Counted from the first letter of the stretch, positions 25,724-34,737 are shown. The stretch: DNA of 47,047 nt from Legionella rowbothamii (GCF_900639985.1 NZ_CAAAIM010000012.1:1-47047), one strand, 5' to 3'. Translations and numbers: made by a program. The notes: generated from the letters alone by a model not told the origin.

Positions 25724-25742
25724 TACCGTAAAAAATACGGTA
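25724..25742 (-). promoter_or_regulatory. 19-bp dyad TACCGTA-AAAAA-TACGGTA
   Basis: Identical over 19 bp to 13198-13216. Here it lies 49 bp upstream of the minus-strand gene starting at 25675. Confidence 0.5.
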
Positions 25743-25869
25743 TTATTTCAAATAAGTTATCAACACTTGCTTCCAAAGGTGACAGAAATTACAGAGGGGG
25801 GACCCAAAGAAGGTAGGTAATATCCTCGTGGAATTAATGAATGTACTGTGGTTATACTCATCAAAAAAT

Positions 25870-26247
25870 TCACGCTTCAATTAACTGCGTAATCGAAGTT
25901 ATTTTGCACAGAAGGTCATCTATTTTAAGGGGTTTATTTATAAAGGCATAGGCGCCTAATTTTAAACATTCATTTGCTACTGCAGGGGTTCCATGACCAC
26001 TTATGATAATTATATATAAGTTGTTATTAATTTTTTTTAACTTTTTCATCAGCTCCATACCACTTAATGAAGGCATAAATAAATCAATAATTAAACATCC
26101 TTGCCAAGTAGGCGAAAATCTTTCTAAAAACTGGAGGGGATTATTATACGTTTCAACATCGAGTTTGTAGAACGTTTGAATCAAAAATTTAAGGGAGTCA
26201 CAAACGTTTTGATTATCATCAATAATACAAATTTTAGTATCTTTCAT
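25870..26247 (-). CDS. Single-domain response regulator (receiver only)
   Basis: The 125-residue receiver domain has no output domain. Acidic pocket D10-D11 (IIDDN), phosphoacceptor D55 (CLIIDLFMP), S83 (IISGHG) and K105 (INKPL) are all present, so it should accept phosphate. The gene overlaps the end of the histidine kinase gene by 14 bp, is last in the minus-strand operon and is probably translationally coupled. It may pass phosphate onward or act as a phosphate sink for the FixJ-type regulator of the same operon. Confidence 0.9.
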   Translation of the reverse strand: MKDTKICIIDDNQNVCDSLKFLIQTFYKLDVETYNNPLQFLERFSPTWQGCLIIDLFMPSLSGMELMKKLKKINNNLYIIIISGHGTPAVANECLKLGAYAFINKPLKIDDLLCKITSITQLIEA

Positions 26248-27820
26248 GGGAACTTAGACCAAAAATTGGTAATGTAAAAGTAAACCATGCCCCCTTGCCT
26301 GGATGTTCTTTTAGATGTAGTTCTCCACCATGCTCTTCTATTAATGACCTACAAATTCCAAGTCCAATCCCAGTACCTTTACATTTAGTAGTAAAATAAG
26401 CTTTTAATATTTTATCTTTAAATGCCTCCGGGATTCCAGGGCCATTATCACGTACATCAACAACTAAATAATTCTCCGATTGAGTGGTTTCAATTATTAC
26501 TTGATTGTTTTTTTCTTGATCATCCTGAAATGCTTCGATGCTATTACGTATTAAATTTAAAATTACTTGCATTATATGAACTTTGTTTATCATGATTTTT
26601 GGCAGCCTTGTCATTAAATTCAAGTCGATTTTTAATTTAGAATCCAACAACTCATACCGCAAAATGGAAATAGTATCTTTTATTAATAGATTAATGTCAG
26701 TTTCTTCAATCGAAATACTTCCATCACGCATAAAGTTTTTCATATTATGAATAATTTCTCCCGCCAACTCGGTTTGCATTGCAATTTTTTCGAGAGGAGA
26801 GATTAATTTATCTATATCTTGAGTGTTGAGATTGTTTTTTATTAAAAAGAGACAGCTGCGACTGTAAACATTAATTACTGTTAGAGGTTGATTAATTTCA
26901 TGGGCAAGAGCGGACGCCATTTCTCCCATTGCACTTACTCGGGAAGAATGAGCTAGCTCTTGCTGCAATTTATGCTGAATCCTTTCTTGTAATTTTAATT
27001 CGGTAATATCTCCAATCCTAACTATAAATTCTTTATTCTTATTTTCCATGTTATCCAGAATATCAATTTGATAGCAGTAATAGAGTTCAACTTTATTACT
27101 GCGGCTTTCGATAATAATAGGTTTTTTTTTCCCTTCTAGGGTATTTTCTATGGAATTAATAATTTTTAATTCTATGTCAGGAAATTCAAAAAGACTCGTA
27201 ATTAAATTCATACCTGTGGTGACTTTAACGGAAAAGATTTTGGAAAATATTTCAACAAATGTATTATTTAGAATTTTAAAGTTAAATTTCTCGTCAATGG
27301 CAGCAAGCCCCTCAGTAGTTCCATGAGATAACTGATTGAGTAAAATGAACGATTTTTCTAAATCCTTATTTTGATGTTTTAGTAAATAATTAGAGGAGAT
27401 ATCTATTAAGTGAATTAAAATTAAAGAACTCTTTTCGAGGAAAGAGCTCTCAAAAGTAACATATTTTCTTTCACCATTTTTTCGTAATATTTCTAATTCA
27501 CCTATTTGCTTTATTTTTTCCTGTAAGAGAGTATTTATGGTAATTTGAAATTTTTCTTGGTCGCTTCCTGAAATATAATTTAAAAAACAATGATTAAATA
27601 ATGATTTTCTCTCACGCTCTAAAAGCAGTGCTGCTTGAAAGTTAACATTTTGAATAATGTAACTACTGTCTATAGTCAAAAAAGTTGAAGGATTGTAGTC
27701 ATACAAATTCTGATGTTCCTTTTTTAATGCATTTAACTCATCATTTAAAGAAATAATTTTTTGGTTTAATTTATGAACATAATGTTGCGTATATTCTTCA
27801 TGCTTTAAATCCATTAACAT
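26234..27820 (-). CDS. PAS-domain sensor histidine kinase (FixL-like)
   Basis: The 528-residue soluble kinase has a short N-terminal coiled coil, then PAS at ~40-145 and a second PAS-like domain at ~160-275. The dimerisation helix carries H307 (ALAHEINQPL), the H-box of FixL/NtrB-like kinases. The ATPase domain shows N426 (NLIRNSIEAF), DNGPGIP at 458-464 and GTGIGLGI at 482-489. There are no membrane helices, so it senses a cytoplasmic signal; the PAS residues alone do not show whether haem or flavin binds. It begins 21 bases after the CheB-CheR gene and overlaps the receiver gene. Confidence 0.92.
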   Translation of the reverse strand: MLMDLKHEEYTQHYVHKLNQKIISLNDELNALKKEHQNLYDYNPSTFLTIDSSYIIQNVNFQAALLLERERKSLFNHCFLNYISGSDQEKFQITINTLLQEKIKQIGELEILRKNGERKYVTFESSFLEKSSLILIHLIDISSNYLLKHQNKDLEKSFILLNQLSHGTTEGLAAIDEKFNFKILNNTFVEIFSKIFSVKVTTGMNLITSLFEFPDIELKIINSIENTLEGKKKPIIIESRSNKVELYYCYQIDILDNMENKNKEFIVRIGDITELKLQERIQHKLQQELAHSSRVSAMGEMASALAHEINQPLTVINVYSRSCLFLIKNNLNTQDIDKLISPLEKIAMQTELAGEIIHNMKNFMRDGSISIEETDINLLIKDTISILRYELLDSKLKIDLNLMTRLPKIMINKVHIMQVILNLIRNSIEAFQDDQEKNNQVIIETTQSENYLVVDVRDNGPGIPEAFKDKILKAYFTTKCKGTGIGLGICRSLIEEHGGELHLKEHPGKGAWFTFTLPIFGLSSHERY

Positions 27821-27841
27821 GTCAGTTTCCCATTGTTTTAT

Positions 27842-30787
27842 TTATATGTCAGAGAATATAAGTAAAATTATTGAAGAAGAAATTATCTGTGCTTTAATTT
27901 GACTCGTTTGAGTTTCTGAAATTTTAAAATTATAATTTTCTACTATTTTCTGTGATGGTAATAATTTTTCAATTAAGTTTTTCAAATTAGTTATATCCCA
28001 CCCGAGTTTTAATTTATAAATGGAATGAGCCTCAACCTCCTCAATGGGCATATTAAATCGGGCCAAAAATAGGGTATTTGCCATGATTATTTTGGCCTCT
28101 ATAGTTAAAATAATAGCAGGGCTAGGAATGGCATTGAGTAAGGTGGTATTGGATTCTTTTAGAATCGTTAACTCATTTTCCAAGGTACATAGTTTATTTT
28201 CTGCTTTCTTTTGACTATGTATATTCAAAAACGTAACTACCACTCCCTCAATGTGTCCTGAAACTGTACGATAAGGGATAATTCTAATAACATACCAATG
28301 CCCTTTTTTATCAATACCTTCTTTGCTAATCGGCTCTAAAGTTTGTAACACAGTTCTGGCATCTTCAACTAATTTTTCATACTCTAAATTAGAAACAATA
28401 TGACTTACCGGTCTTCCAACATCTGTTGCAATTAGATTAATAATTTCCGTGGCTTTCGGAGTAAACCGTTTAATACAAAGATTTTTATCTAAAAAAATTG
28501 TTGCTAGCTCAGTATTATCCAGTAAATTTTTAATATCATCATTTGCACTTGATAGTAGCTCAATACGATTTTCTAACTCTGTATTAACAGTTGATAATTC
28601 TTCATTTAAAGATTGTAATTCTTCTTTGGAGGTTTCGATTTCTTCATTGGTACTTTGTAACTCTTCATTAGTGGATTGTAATTCTTCGTTACTGGATTTA
28701 AGTTCTTCATTTGATGTTTCTAACTCTTCTATAGTCGTTTGTAAATTCTCTTTTGTATACTTTAATTCTTGTTCTAATTGGGTTACTTTTTTATCTTTAG
28801 TTTGGGGCTCAATTTTTTCATTTATCGCTTGGGGGGTATCTTCTAATAAGATCAATAATAACTTGTTACTTAAAGTATTTTTGTTGATGGGTCTTATTTT
28901 TATATTGATGTATTTAAGTACATCATTTTCTTTAATTTGAAGATTATCTAAAATAATTTCTTTTTGTTGTTCAAAGGCTTTATGAATTGCACTGTGTAAT
29001 ACGGATCTTAATTCCGGACGAATCATATCAAGAAAAGAAAGTCGTACTTCTCCTGAGGGAAACTCTAAAAACTTACTGGTCTTACCATAAACATAAACGA
29101 TCATTCCTTTTTCATCTATAACTACGCACGCAGGAACATAATATTTTAGTAGTATATTCTTAATCAAATTTGACAGATTTTGCTCTGTATCTTGCATATT
29201 ATTTTCCAATATTGTTGCATTTGTTGGCAGATCATTTTTAAAAGTTATTTCTCGATTTGAGATGAAGGAGGATTTTCTTTGATTTCGTTCAAAAATTTTC
29301 CATTTCTTATCTACCGTGTTAAAAAAATTAGAAGAACTACCAATGGTTTCAGAGGTACCTAAAAACAATAATCCTTTAGGAAGCAAACTGTAATGCAGCA
29401 ATGGAAAGATTTTCTTTTGTAATTCAGAACTTAAATAAATGAATAAATTACGACAGCTAAGTAAATCGAGCCGAGTAAAGGGGGGATCTTTGATTATATT
29501 TTGTACGGCAAATATGATCATTTTTCTTATTTCTATATTAATTTTATAAGAATCATTATCTTTAATAAAAAACTGCTGTAATCTTTCAGAAGAAATATCT
29601 GCGTTAATGCTTAGAGGGTATACACCGGCTCTCGCTATTTTTATAGCATCTTCATCAATATCTGTTCCAAATATTTGCACATTATAATTTAATTTTAGAG
29701 ACTGCATGCATTCATAGACAATAATAGCAATAGAATAGGCCTCCTCACCGGTCGAACATCCAGGAACCCATATTCTTAAATCACGGTTTTTATCTTTATG
29801 CGCTAATATTTTTTCCAATAATTCTTTTTTAAGCACTTCAAAAGCGTCTGGATCACGAAAAAAACTAGTCACATTAATGAGAAGTTCTTTAAAAAGGATA
29901 TTTAATTCCGAAGGATGTTGATGGATATAATAGATATAATCGGATAAATTATGAATACAAAGAGCTCCTAATCTCTTTTGAATGCGACGGAATAAGGTAT
30001 TGGATTTATAAAGAGAGAAATCATGTCCTGTATGGTGCTTTATTAATTTTAAAATTTTTTGAATTTCATCAAAGATGCTTTCATCAAGGGTGGCTATTTT
30101 ATTATTTAAGTGAGCAATATATTTGATTAAGAAAGAATAAATTTTTTCAGGCGGGAGGATGTAATCGACTAACCCCGTGTTAATTGCACTTTTAGGCATA
30201 CCCTCAAATCGAGCGGATTGAGTGTTTTGGGCAATCACTAGCCCTCCATTTTCTCGTAATACTCGTAGTCCTATACTGCCATCATGACCCATTCCCGATA
30301 ATATAATACATATTGCTTTTTTTCCTTGATCTTGCGCTAAAGCAGCCAAGAAAAAATCAATAGGCAATTTTTTTATTGGCTGCGTATTCGGATCGATTAA
30401 TTCCAATTCACCACGCTGAATGGTGACTAATTTTCCAGGAGGTAAGACATATATATGATTACCTAAAATTTTCTGATGATTGCTGATAGACTCTACTTTA
30501 ATTGAGGTGCATGATTGTAATAATTCAGGCAGATGACTTTCATGAGTTGGACTGAGATGAGTAATAATCACATAGGCAATATTGGCGTTTTCAAAAGAAT
30601 GCATAAAAAAGGTTTTTAATGATTCAAGTCCACCTGCTGATGCCCCAATTGCTACGATAAACGGTGAGCTAAGAGCCTCATCATCTAAATTTGGAATTAA
30701 AGAGGTAGTTTTTTTTTTTTTCATTATTTTAGGATCAGTATTTAATTTTTCAAGCAGAGTACCATCTTGAAGTATTGAGTCAATCAA
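27842..30787 (-). CDS. CheB-CheR-PAS fusion signalling protein
   Basis: Domain order: CheB methylesterase (~42-225) with S50 (GASAGG), H77 (THLSP) and D169 (GMGHDGS); CheR methyltransferase (~235-500) with the SAM loop VPGCSTGEEAYS (341-352) and CRNLFIYL; a Glu-rich coiled coil (~650-745); a PAS domain; and a PAS-like C-terminus. Such fusions sit beside histidine kinases in many bacteria, where they tune kinase signalling rather than chemotaxis. The long frame opens with TTG, and ATG at residue 22 (30724) is a good alternative; neither has a clear ribosome binding site. A run of 13 A follows that ATG. Second gene of the operon, 53 bases after the FixJ-type gene. Confidence 0.92.
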   Translation of the reverse strand: MIDSILQDGTLLEKLNTDPKIMKKKKTTSLIPNLDDEALSSPFIVAIGASAGGLESLKTFFMHSFENANIAYVIITHLSPTHESHLPELLQSCTSIKVESISNHQKILGNHIYVLPPGKLVTIQRGELELIDPNTQPIKKLPIDFFLAALAQDQGKKAICIILSGMGHDGSIGLRVLRENGGLVIAQNTQSARFEGMPKSAINTGLVDYILPPEKIYSFLIKYIAHLNNKIATLDESIFDEIQKILKLIKHHTGHDFSLYKSNTLFRRIQKRLGALCIHNLSDYIYYIHQHPSELNILFKELLINVTSFFRDPDAFEVLKKELLEKILAHKDKNRDLRIWVPGCSTGEEAYSIAIIVYECMQSLKLNYNVQIFGTDIDEDAIKIARAGVYPLSINADISSERLQQFFIKDNDSYKINIEIRKMIIFAVQNIIKDPPFTRLDLLSCRNLFIYLSSELQKKIFPLLHYSLLPKGLLFLGTSETIGSSSNFFNTVDKKWKIFERNQRKSSFISNREITFKNDLPTNATILENNMQDTEQNLSNLIKNILLKYYVPACVVIDEKGMIVYVYGKTSKFLEFPSGEVRLSFLDMIRPELRSVLHSAIHKAFEQQKEIILDNLQIKENDVLKYINIKIRPINKNTLSNKLLLILLEDTPQAINEKIEPQTKDKKVTQLEQELKYTKENLQTTIEELETSNEELKSSNEELQSTNEELQSTNEEIETSKEELQSLNEELSTVNTELENRIELLSSANDDIKNLLDNTELATIFLDKNLCIKRFTPKATEIINLIATDVGRPVSHIVSNLEYEKLVEDARTVLQTLEPISKEGIDKKGHWYVIRIIPYRTVSGHIEGVVVTFLNIHSQKKAENKLCTLENELTILKESNTTLLNAIPSPAIILTIEAKIIMANTLFLARFNMPIEEVEAHSIYKLKLGWDITNLKNLIEKLLPSQKIVENYNFKISETQTSQIKAQIISSSIILLIFSDI

Positions 30788-30839
30788 AAAAACTAGTTCA
30801 AGTTTTTTATTCAGGGCCTAATTGAAAACTCTGCTTTCA

Positions 30840-31466
30840 TTATAATAAAGCTCTATTATTTTGAGCTTGTAAATACATTTTAATAAAATGAGCTACAGTT
30901 TTGGCTTCCATCTTGTGCATAATGCTTGCTCGATGCGCCTCTACAGTAGACATAGATATATTCAATTCATAGGCTATTTCTTTATTTAATTTTCCATCTA
31001 AAATTAAATCAATAATTTGATGTTCTCTGCTCGATAAACTATTAATTTTTTCATTAAGTTGTTTATTAATTAGTTTCCATGAATAGTTCTTAGAAGAATC
31101 ATCAATTTGTTTTTGTACTGACTCCAATAGACATTGATCATTAAAAGGTTTTAAAACATAATCTGTAGCTCCTGCCTTCATTGCTCGCACAGCCATTTGA
31201 ATATCTCCATATCCAGTAATTACGATCACAGGTAAACTATTCTTATTTTGTTTTAGCTGCTCAAGCAACTCAAGCCCACTCATTCCTGGTAGACGCACAT
31301 CTACAATAAGACAGCCTTCTACAGTATAATTAAAGTTTTCTAGGAAGAGATCCGCATTTTTATAAATTTCTACATTAAACTGGACTGATTCGAAAAGATA
31401 TTTCAATGCGCAACATACTTCAGTGTCATCTTCCACAATAAAGATATTTGGATTTATTTTAGACAT
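30840..31466 (-). CDS. FixJ/NarL-type response regulator
   Basis: The start at 31466 (MSKINPNIF) is preferred over the longer frame from 31508 because ttagga lies 7 bases before it. This gives 208 residues. The receiver has D13-D14, D56 (CLIVDVRLP), T84 and K106. A LuxR-type helix-turn-helix follows (LSSREHQIIDLILDGKLNKE, STVEAHRASIMHKME). It would bind DNA when phosphorylated. It is the first gene of a minus-strand operon with a CheB-CheR fusion, a PAS kinase and a second receiver, so the kinase is its likely partner. Confidence 0.93.
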   Translation of the reverse strand: MSKINPNIFIVEDDTEVCCALKYLFESVQFNVEIYKNADLFLENFNYTVEGCLIVDVRLPGMSGLELLEQLKQNKNSLPVIVITGYGDIQMAVRAMKAGATDYVLKPFNDQCLLESVQKQIDDSSKNYSWKLINKQLNEKINSLSSREHQIIDLILDGKLNKEIAYELNISMSTVEAHRASIMHKMEAKTVAHFIKMYLQAQNNRALL

Positions 31467-31831
31467 CTTGATTCCTAATATACTAAAGATCTCTGTTAAG
31501 CATCTCAAGATTGGCTATAATTGAATAAGAACTTATACCTTTATTGATATAAAGTTTATTTGAAATTTATAATATTGATTATTACTACTCCCAATACTTC
31601 TTTCCGATACTCCATAAAACTTGCCTCAATACTATTTGTTTTTTGATTAAAGAACATCCAAGGTTATCCTTTGATAACATAGGGGAAACCTTAGACTTAT
31701 TGTATGTCCTGATTGCCTTGTCCAGGGATGGTATTAGTAGGGTTTTCCTTTATCATTCAAGGATCTCTGTAGCAGCCAATTGTTTAAAAGTAGCCTAAGA
31801 TAACATGGTGCAATGCAATAAGGAGATCACC
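31467..31831. other. 365-bp divergent promoter region
   Basis: It lies between the signalling operon (left) and the phasin gene (right), so promoters for both are expected. The only clear symmetry is GTTATC-CTTT-GATAAC at 31663-31678. No strong -35/-10 pair is obvious. Confidence 0.35.
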
Positions 31832-32254
31832 ATGCAATATGTTAACTTAAATACAAATCCGTTTAATTTAAGTGATTCTATACAACAAATTATGGAACTT
31901 AATCAAAAAACATTGAAAAAATTTTCTTACCTTGAGCCTCAAAAAATAACACAAATTCATGGCACCCAAGCTTTATTAGAAAAAAACATGAAAATTTTTA
32001 TAGAGAACAGTCATACGAGTTTAGATTATATATCTCAATTATTTAATATATTGGAAAAATCCTGGATAAATTTGTCCCATGATGTTGAAGAAGAATCACA
32101 AGATTTAGGGCGGCAAACTCAATCTACTTCGAGTTCAGCCATGAATAAAATGTCTGGATCTCAACCAAACGCAACGCATTCTCATAGCGGCGCTCATGCC
32201 TCAACAAAAAGAGCAAGTGGCTCAAGTCCTAAAAGCTCAGGAACTCATGCATGA
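31832..32254 (+). CDS. Phasin-like protein
   Basis: The start at 31832 (MQYVNLNTNPF) follows aaggagatcacc, a near-ideal ribosome binding site; the longer frame from 31805 is unlikely. The 140-residue product has a phasin-like amphipathic helical region (residues ~10-90), then a Ser/Ala/His-rich tail. Phasins coat polyhydroxybutyrate granules, which Legionella stores. The frame ends at TGA 32252, but the same phase continues for 19 more phasin-tail-like codons (SQNEASKSSQVATTSGHKE) to TGA 32312, so the gene may be slightly truncated. Confidence 0.8.
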   Translation: MQYVNLNTNPFNLSDSIQQIMELNQKTLKKFSYLEPQKITQIHGTQALLEKNMKIFIENSHTSLDYISQLFNILEKSWINLSHDVEEESQDLGRQTQSTSSSAMNKMSGSQPNATHSHSGAHASTKRASGSSPKSSGTHA

Positions 32255-32438
32255 AGCCAAAATGAGGCATCAAAAAGTTCTCAGGTGGCTACCACCTCCG
32301 GCCATAAAGAATGATTCTCATAAAACTGAGTGGAGATAAAAATTAATAACTAGAGCGGTTCATTGATTTTTTTGCTACTTAAATGAGGGCGGTATGAATT
32401 TTTATTTATTAATATTCTAAATCAAGGAGTTATTAAAA

Positions 32439-32732
32439 ATGAAAAGACTTATTCTAAACTTAGTCCTATCTCTATTGACTACGGTGGCTTTAGCCGAAAA
32501 CCCAATCAATACTCAAACGAAAACATGGAAACACATTCCTATAACTGTCGATGCAAATAACCATACTTATTCTACTGCGAAGGGTTTTTTAATGCCTGAA
32601 GGTAATTATTATTATACCTATTCTGGCTATCGTTGTCTTAATGAGAAACCACAGATCGCAAGAGTGAATCCTGTAGTGTTAAAGCCTAAAAATGCTAAAG
32701 GAACAGTTATTTATTGTTACCCCGATAAATAA
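32439..32732 (+). CDS. Small exported protein, 97 residues
   Basis: A signal peptide (MKRLILNLVLSLLTTVALA, then ENP) precedes a ~78-residue mature domain of beta character with two Cys (C66 and C93) that could form a disulphide. The start follows caaggag at good spacing. Mature text such as GFLMPEGNYYYTYSGYRC matches no family I know. It lies in a tandem set of small plus-strand stress-type genes after the phasin. Confidence 0.7.
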   Translation: MKRLILNLVLSLLTTVALAENPINTQTKTWKHIPITVDANNHTYSTAKGFLMPEGNYYYTYSGYRCLNEKPQIARVNPVVLKPKNAKGTVIYCYPDK

Positions 32733-32785
32733 TGCAGTCTTCAAATTAATAAATTAATTTTATATTAACATATAAGGAAATTATC

Positions 32786-33301
32786 ATGAGTACTAAAAAA
32801 GATATGCTCGTTACAACGGAATTATTTAAAGACAGAGAGTCAGCAGAAAAAGCATATAATGACGCATTGAAAAATGGGTATACTCCAAAAGACATCAATG
32901 TCATTATGTCCGAAGATTCTCGCAAGAAATACTATGATTCTGTTTTAGTAAAAGAAGAATCAAAAGCTCCTCAAGGAGCAGGCGTTGGAGGTGCTACAGG
33001 AGCTGCTATAGGTGGGATTGTTGCGGCAATAGCTGCTATTGGAACAAGTCTCATTATTCCTGGTTTAGGCTTAGTTGTTGCAGGACCCTTAGCGGCTGGA
33101 TTGGCCGGAGCAGGTGCTGGTGGAATCACTGGGGGGTTAATCGGAGCCTTAATCGGTTGGGGAATTCCTGAGGATAAAGCTAAAATTTATGAATCTGGAA
33201 TTAAATCCGGAGGCATTGTTTTAGGCGTTCATGAAGCACGTCCTAACAGTACTCTGGAAGAAGATTGGAAAAAATATAATCCTCCAATTAAATATGAATA
33301 G
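32786..33301 (+). CDS. General stress protein with YflT-like domain and glycine zipper
   Basis: The 171-residue protein's N-terminal ~60 residues (LVTTELFKDRESAEKAYNDA) resemble the YflT/general stress protein 17M domain. A long Gly/Ala zipper segment follows (residues ~65-125, GAGVGGATGAAIGGIVAAIA), able to insert in or associate with membrane, then a short polar tail. taaggaaatt precedes the ATG. It forms part of the small stress-gene run from 31.8 kb. A hairpin follows the stop. Confidence 0.75.
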   Translation: MSTKKDMLVTTELFKDRESAEKAYNDALKNGYTPKDINVIMSEDSRKKYYDSVLVKEESKAPQGAGVGGATGAAIGGIVAAIAAIGTSLIIPGLGLVVAGPLAAGLAGAGAGGITGGLIGALIGWGIPEDKAKIYESGIKSGGIVLGVHEARPNSTLEEDWKKYNPPIKYE

Positions 33302-33341
33302 AGGCAAAATGCAGCATCTTAATTTTAATTCTTGAATTTAT

Positions 33342-33381
33342 TCAGTCAATCCGCACTAGAATTCTAATGAGGATTGACTGA
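33342..33381 (+). terminator. Hairpin, 11-bp stem
   Basis: TCAGTCAATCC (33342-33352) pairs exactly with GGATTGACTGA (33371-33381) across an 18-nt loop, 40 bases after the YflT-like gene. No T-run. Confidence 0.5.
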
Positions 33382-33471
33382 GCAGTAAGCCAACCTTTAA
33401 TCCTAAACCAGGGCTAAAACTAAATTTATAATTTCAAAATCGAGCTCTTATTTTATTTTGAAGGAGTTTTT

Positions 33472-34737
33472 ATGGAAGATTTGAAAAGCGCTTTATTTCA
33501 TTTTATTGAAGATCCGCTATTTCCTTGTATTGGTGCCAAAGCGGCCATTAAAAAAAACTGCCTTAATGTAATTATTGCTAACAATTTAGACTCCCCTCAA
33601 GATGATGTAGATATTTTAGTAAGTCTTTATTATTTTATTGAACTGTGGAAAAAAAGAAAAAACACCCTACAAACATTGGCTGTTATTTTTGAATTGCCTT
33701 TAGGTAGTTCAGAAAAAGATTTTGAGGCCTCATTATGGCATCGTTTACAACGGCTGCATGAATTGGATAAAGAAATTTATCCTTGGGATACCCAGGTAAG
33801 CTCTGATGTGACCAATGCTCATTTTAGTTTTAGTATTGGAGGGTATGGTTTTTTTATTGTAGGCCTCCATCCTCATAGCTCACGAAAATCAAGACAATTT
33901 ATTCGTCCTACCTTAGTTTTTAATCTTCATGCGCAATTCGAACAATTAAAACAAAGGGAAAAGTTTGAGCCTATGCGAACTAAAATTCGCGAACGAGACA
34001 TAAAATATTCAGGCTCAGTAAATCCGATGGTAAACGATTTTGGTGAAGATTCAGAAGCCTTACAATACAGTGGTCGAGAAACCTATGGACATATCTCTTT
34101 ACCGTTTATAAAGAAAGTCTCTCCACATCAACAGTGGGAAATGATAAAACCGTGCTCAGCAAAAGCTTTCGTTTTAAATAAAGGAGATTTGCTAGTAGTG
34201 CAAGATGTTGAGGGCGAACAAGTTGCGGATTTATTTTGTTTTGCACTTAATGACAAGAGTGAGTTTCTCAGTTCGGGGAAATCAATTGATTATAATGGAA
34301 AAATAGCTTTTTCTACGGGGGATCATTTATATTCTAATAAAAGTAATCAAATGCTGAGTATTATTAATGACGATGTAAAAAAGCATGATTTTTTATTTGC
34401 TCCGTGCAGTAGCGAGACGTTCAACATCATTTATGGTATTCCAGGGGAAACGCCGGGATGTTATGAGCATTTAGCACAAGTATTTCTACCTTATAAACTT
34501 TCCTGTGATCATATAACCACTACTTTTAATATTTTTATGAATGTAAGTCTAACACCTAAAGGGAGAACGCGCGTTAATCCTCCTTTAAGTAAGCCGGAAG
34601 ATAAAATTATATTTCAAAGCCAGATGGATTTAATCATTGGGTTAACGGCCTGTTCTGCACCCCAATCTAATAATTACTCATTAAAACCTATTCGCTTTAA
34701 GATTATAAAAAAAGAATTTATAGAATCAAAAAATTAA
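33472..34737 (+). CDS. Fusion of GntA/YqcI-type N-hydroxylase and DUF1989 domain
   Basis: The 421-residue protein has two domains. Residues 1 to ~210 match the YqcI/YcgG family, which includes the haem-dependent guanidino N-hydroxylase GntA. Seen here are FPCIGAKAA (17-25), LHPHSSRKSRQF (132-143), PTLVFNLHAQFEQL (146-159) and NPMVNDFGEDSEALQYSGR (184-202). Residues ~215-410 match DUF1989, the family of the carboxyguanidine deiminase subunits (formerly urea-carboxylase-associated): VEGEQVADLFCF, TGDHLYSN, FNIFMNV and TACSAPQSNN. Both families act on guanidino compounds, so the chain may hydroxylate and then process an arginine-like or guanidine substrate. The product is cytoplasmic. The start follows gaaggag. 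Substrate and reaction order are unknown. Confidence 0.85.
   Translation: MEDLKSALFHFIEDPLFPCIGAKAAIKKNCLNVIIANNLDSPQDDVDILVSLYYFIELWKKRKNTLQTLAVIFELPLGSSEKDFEASLWHRLQRLHELDKEIYPWDTQVSSDVTNAHFSFSIGGYGFFIVGLHPHSSRKSRQFIRPTLVFNLHAQFEQLKQREKFEPMRTKIRERDIKYSGSVNPMVNDFGEDSEALQYSGRETYGHISLPFIKKVSPHQQWEMIKPCSAKAFVLNKGDLLVVQDVEGEQVADLFCFALNDKSEFLSSGKSIDYNGKIAFSTGDHLYSNKSNQMLSIINDDVKKHDFLFAPCSSETFNIIYGIPGETPGCYEHLAQVFLPYKLSCDHITTTFNIFMNVSLTPKGRTRVNPPLSKPEDKIIFQSQMDLIIGLTACSAPQSNNYSLKPIRFKIIKKEFIESKN

Noticed and set aside
28449..28940. 163-codon plus-strand frame rich in Ser
   Set aside because: It is the antisense of the Glu-rich coiled coil of the CheB-CheR-PAS gene; Glu/Asn codons read as Ser/Phe on the other strand.
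27842..30787. Part of a classical chemotaxis system
   Set aside because: No CheA, CheW, CheY-partner set or receptor is present; the fusion sits in a two-component operon.
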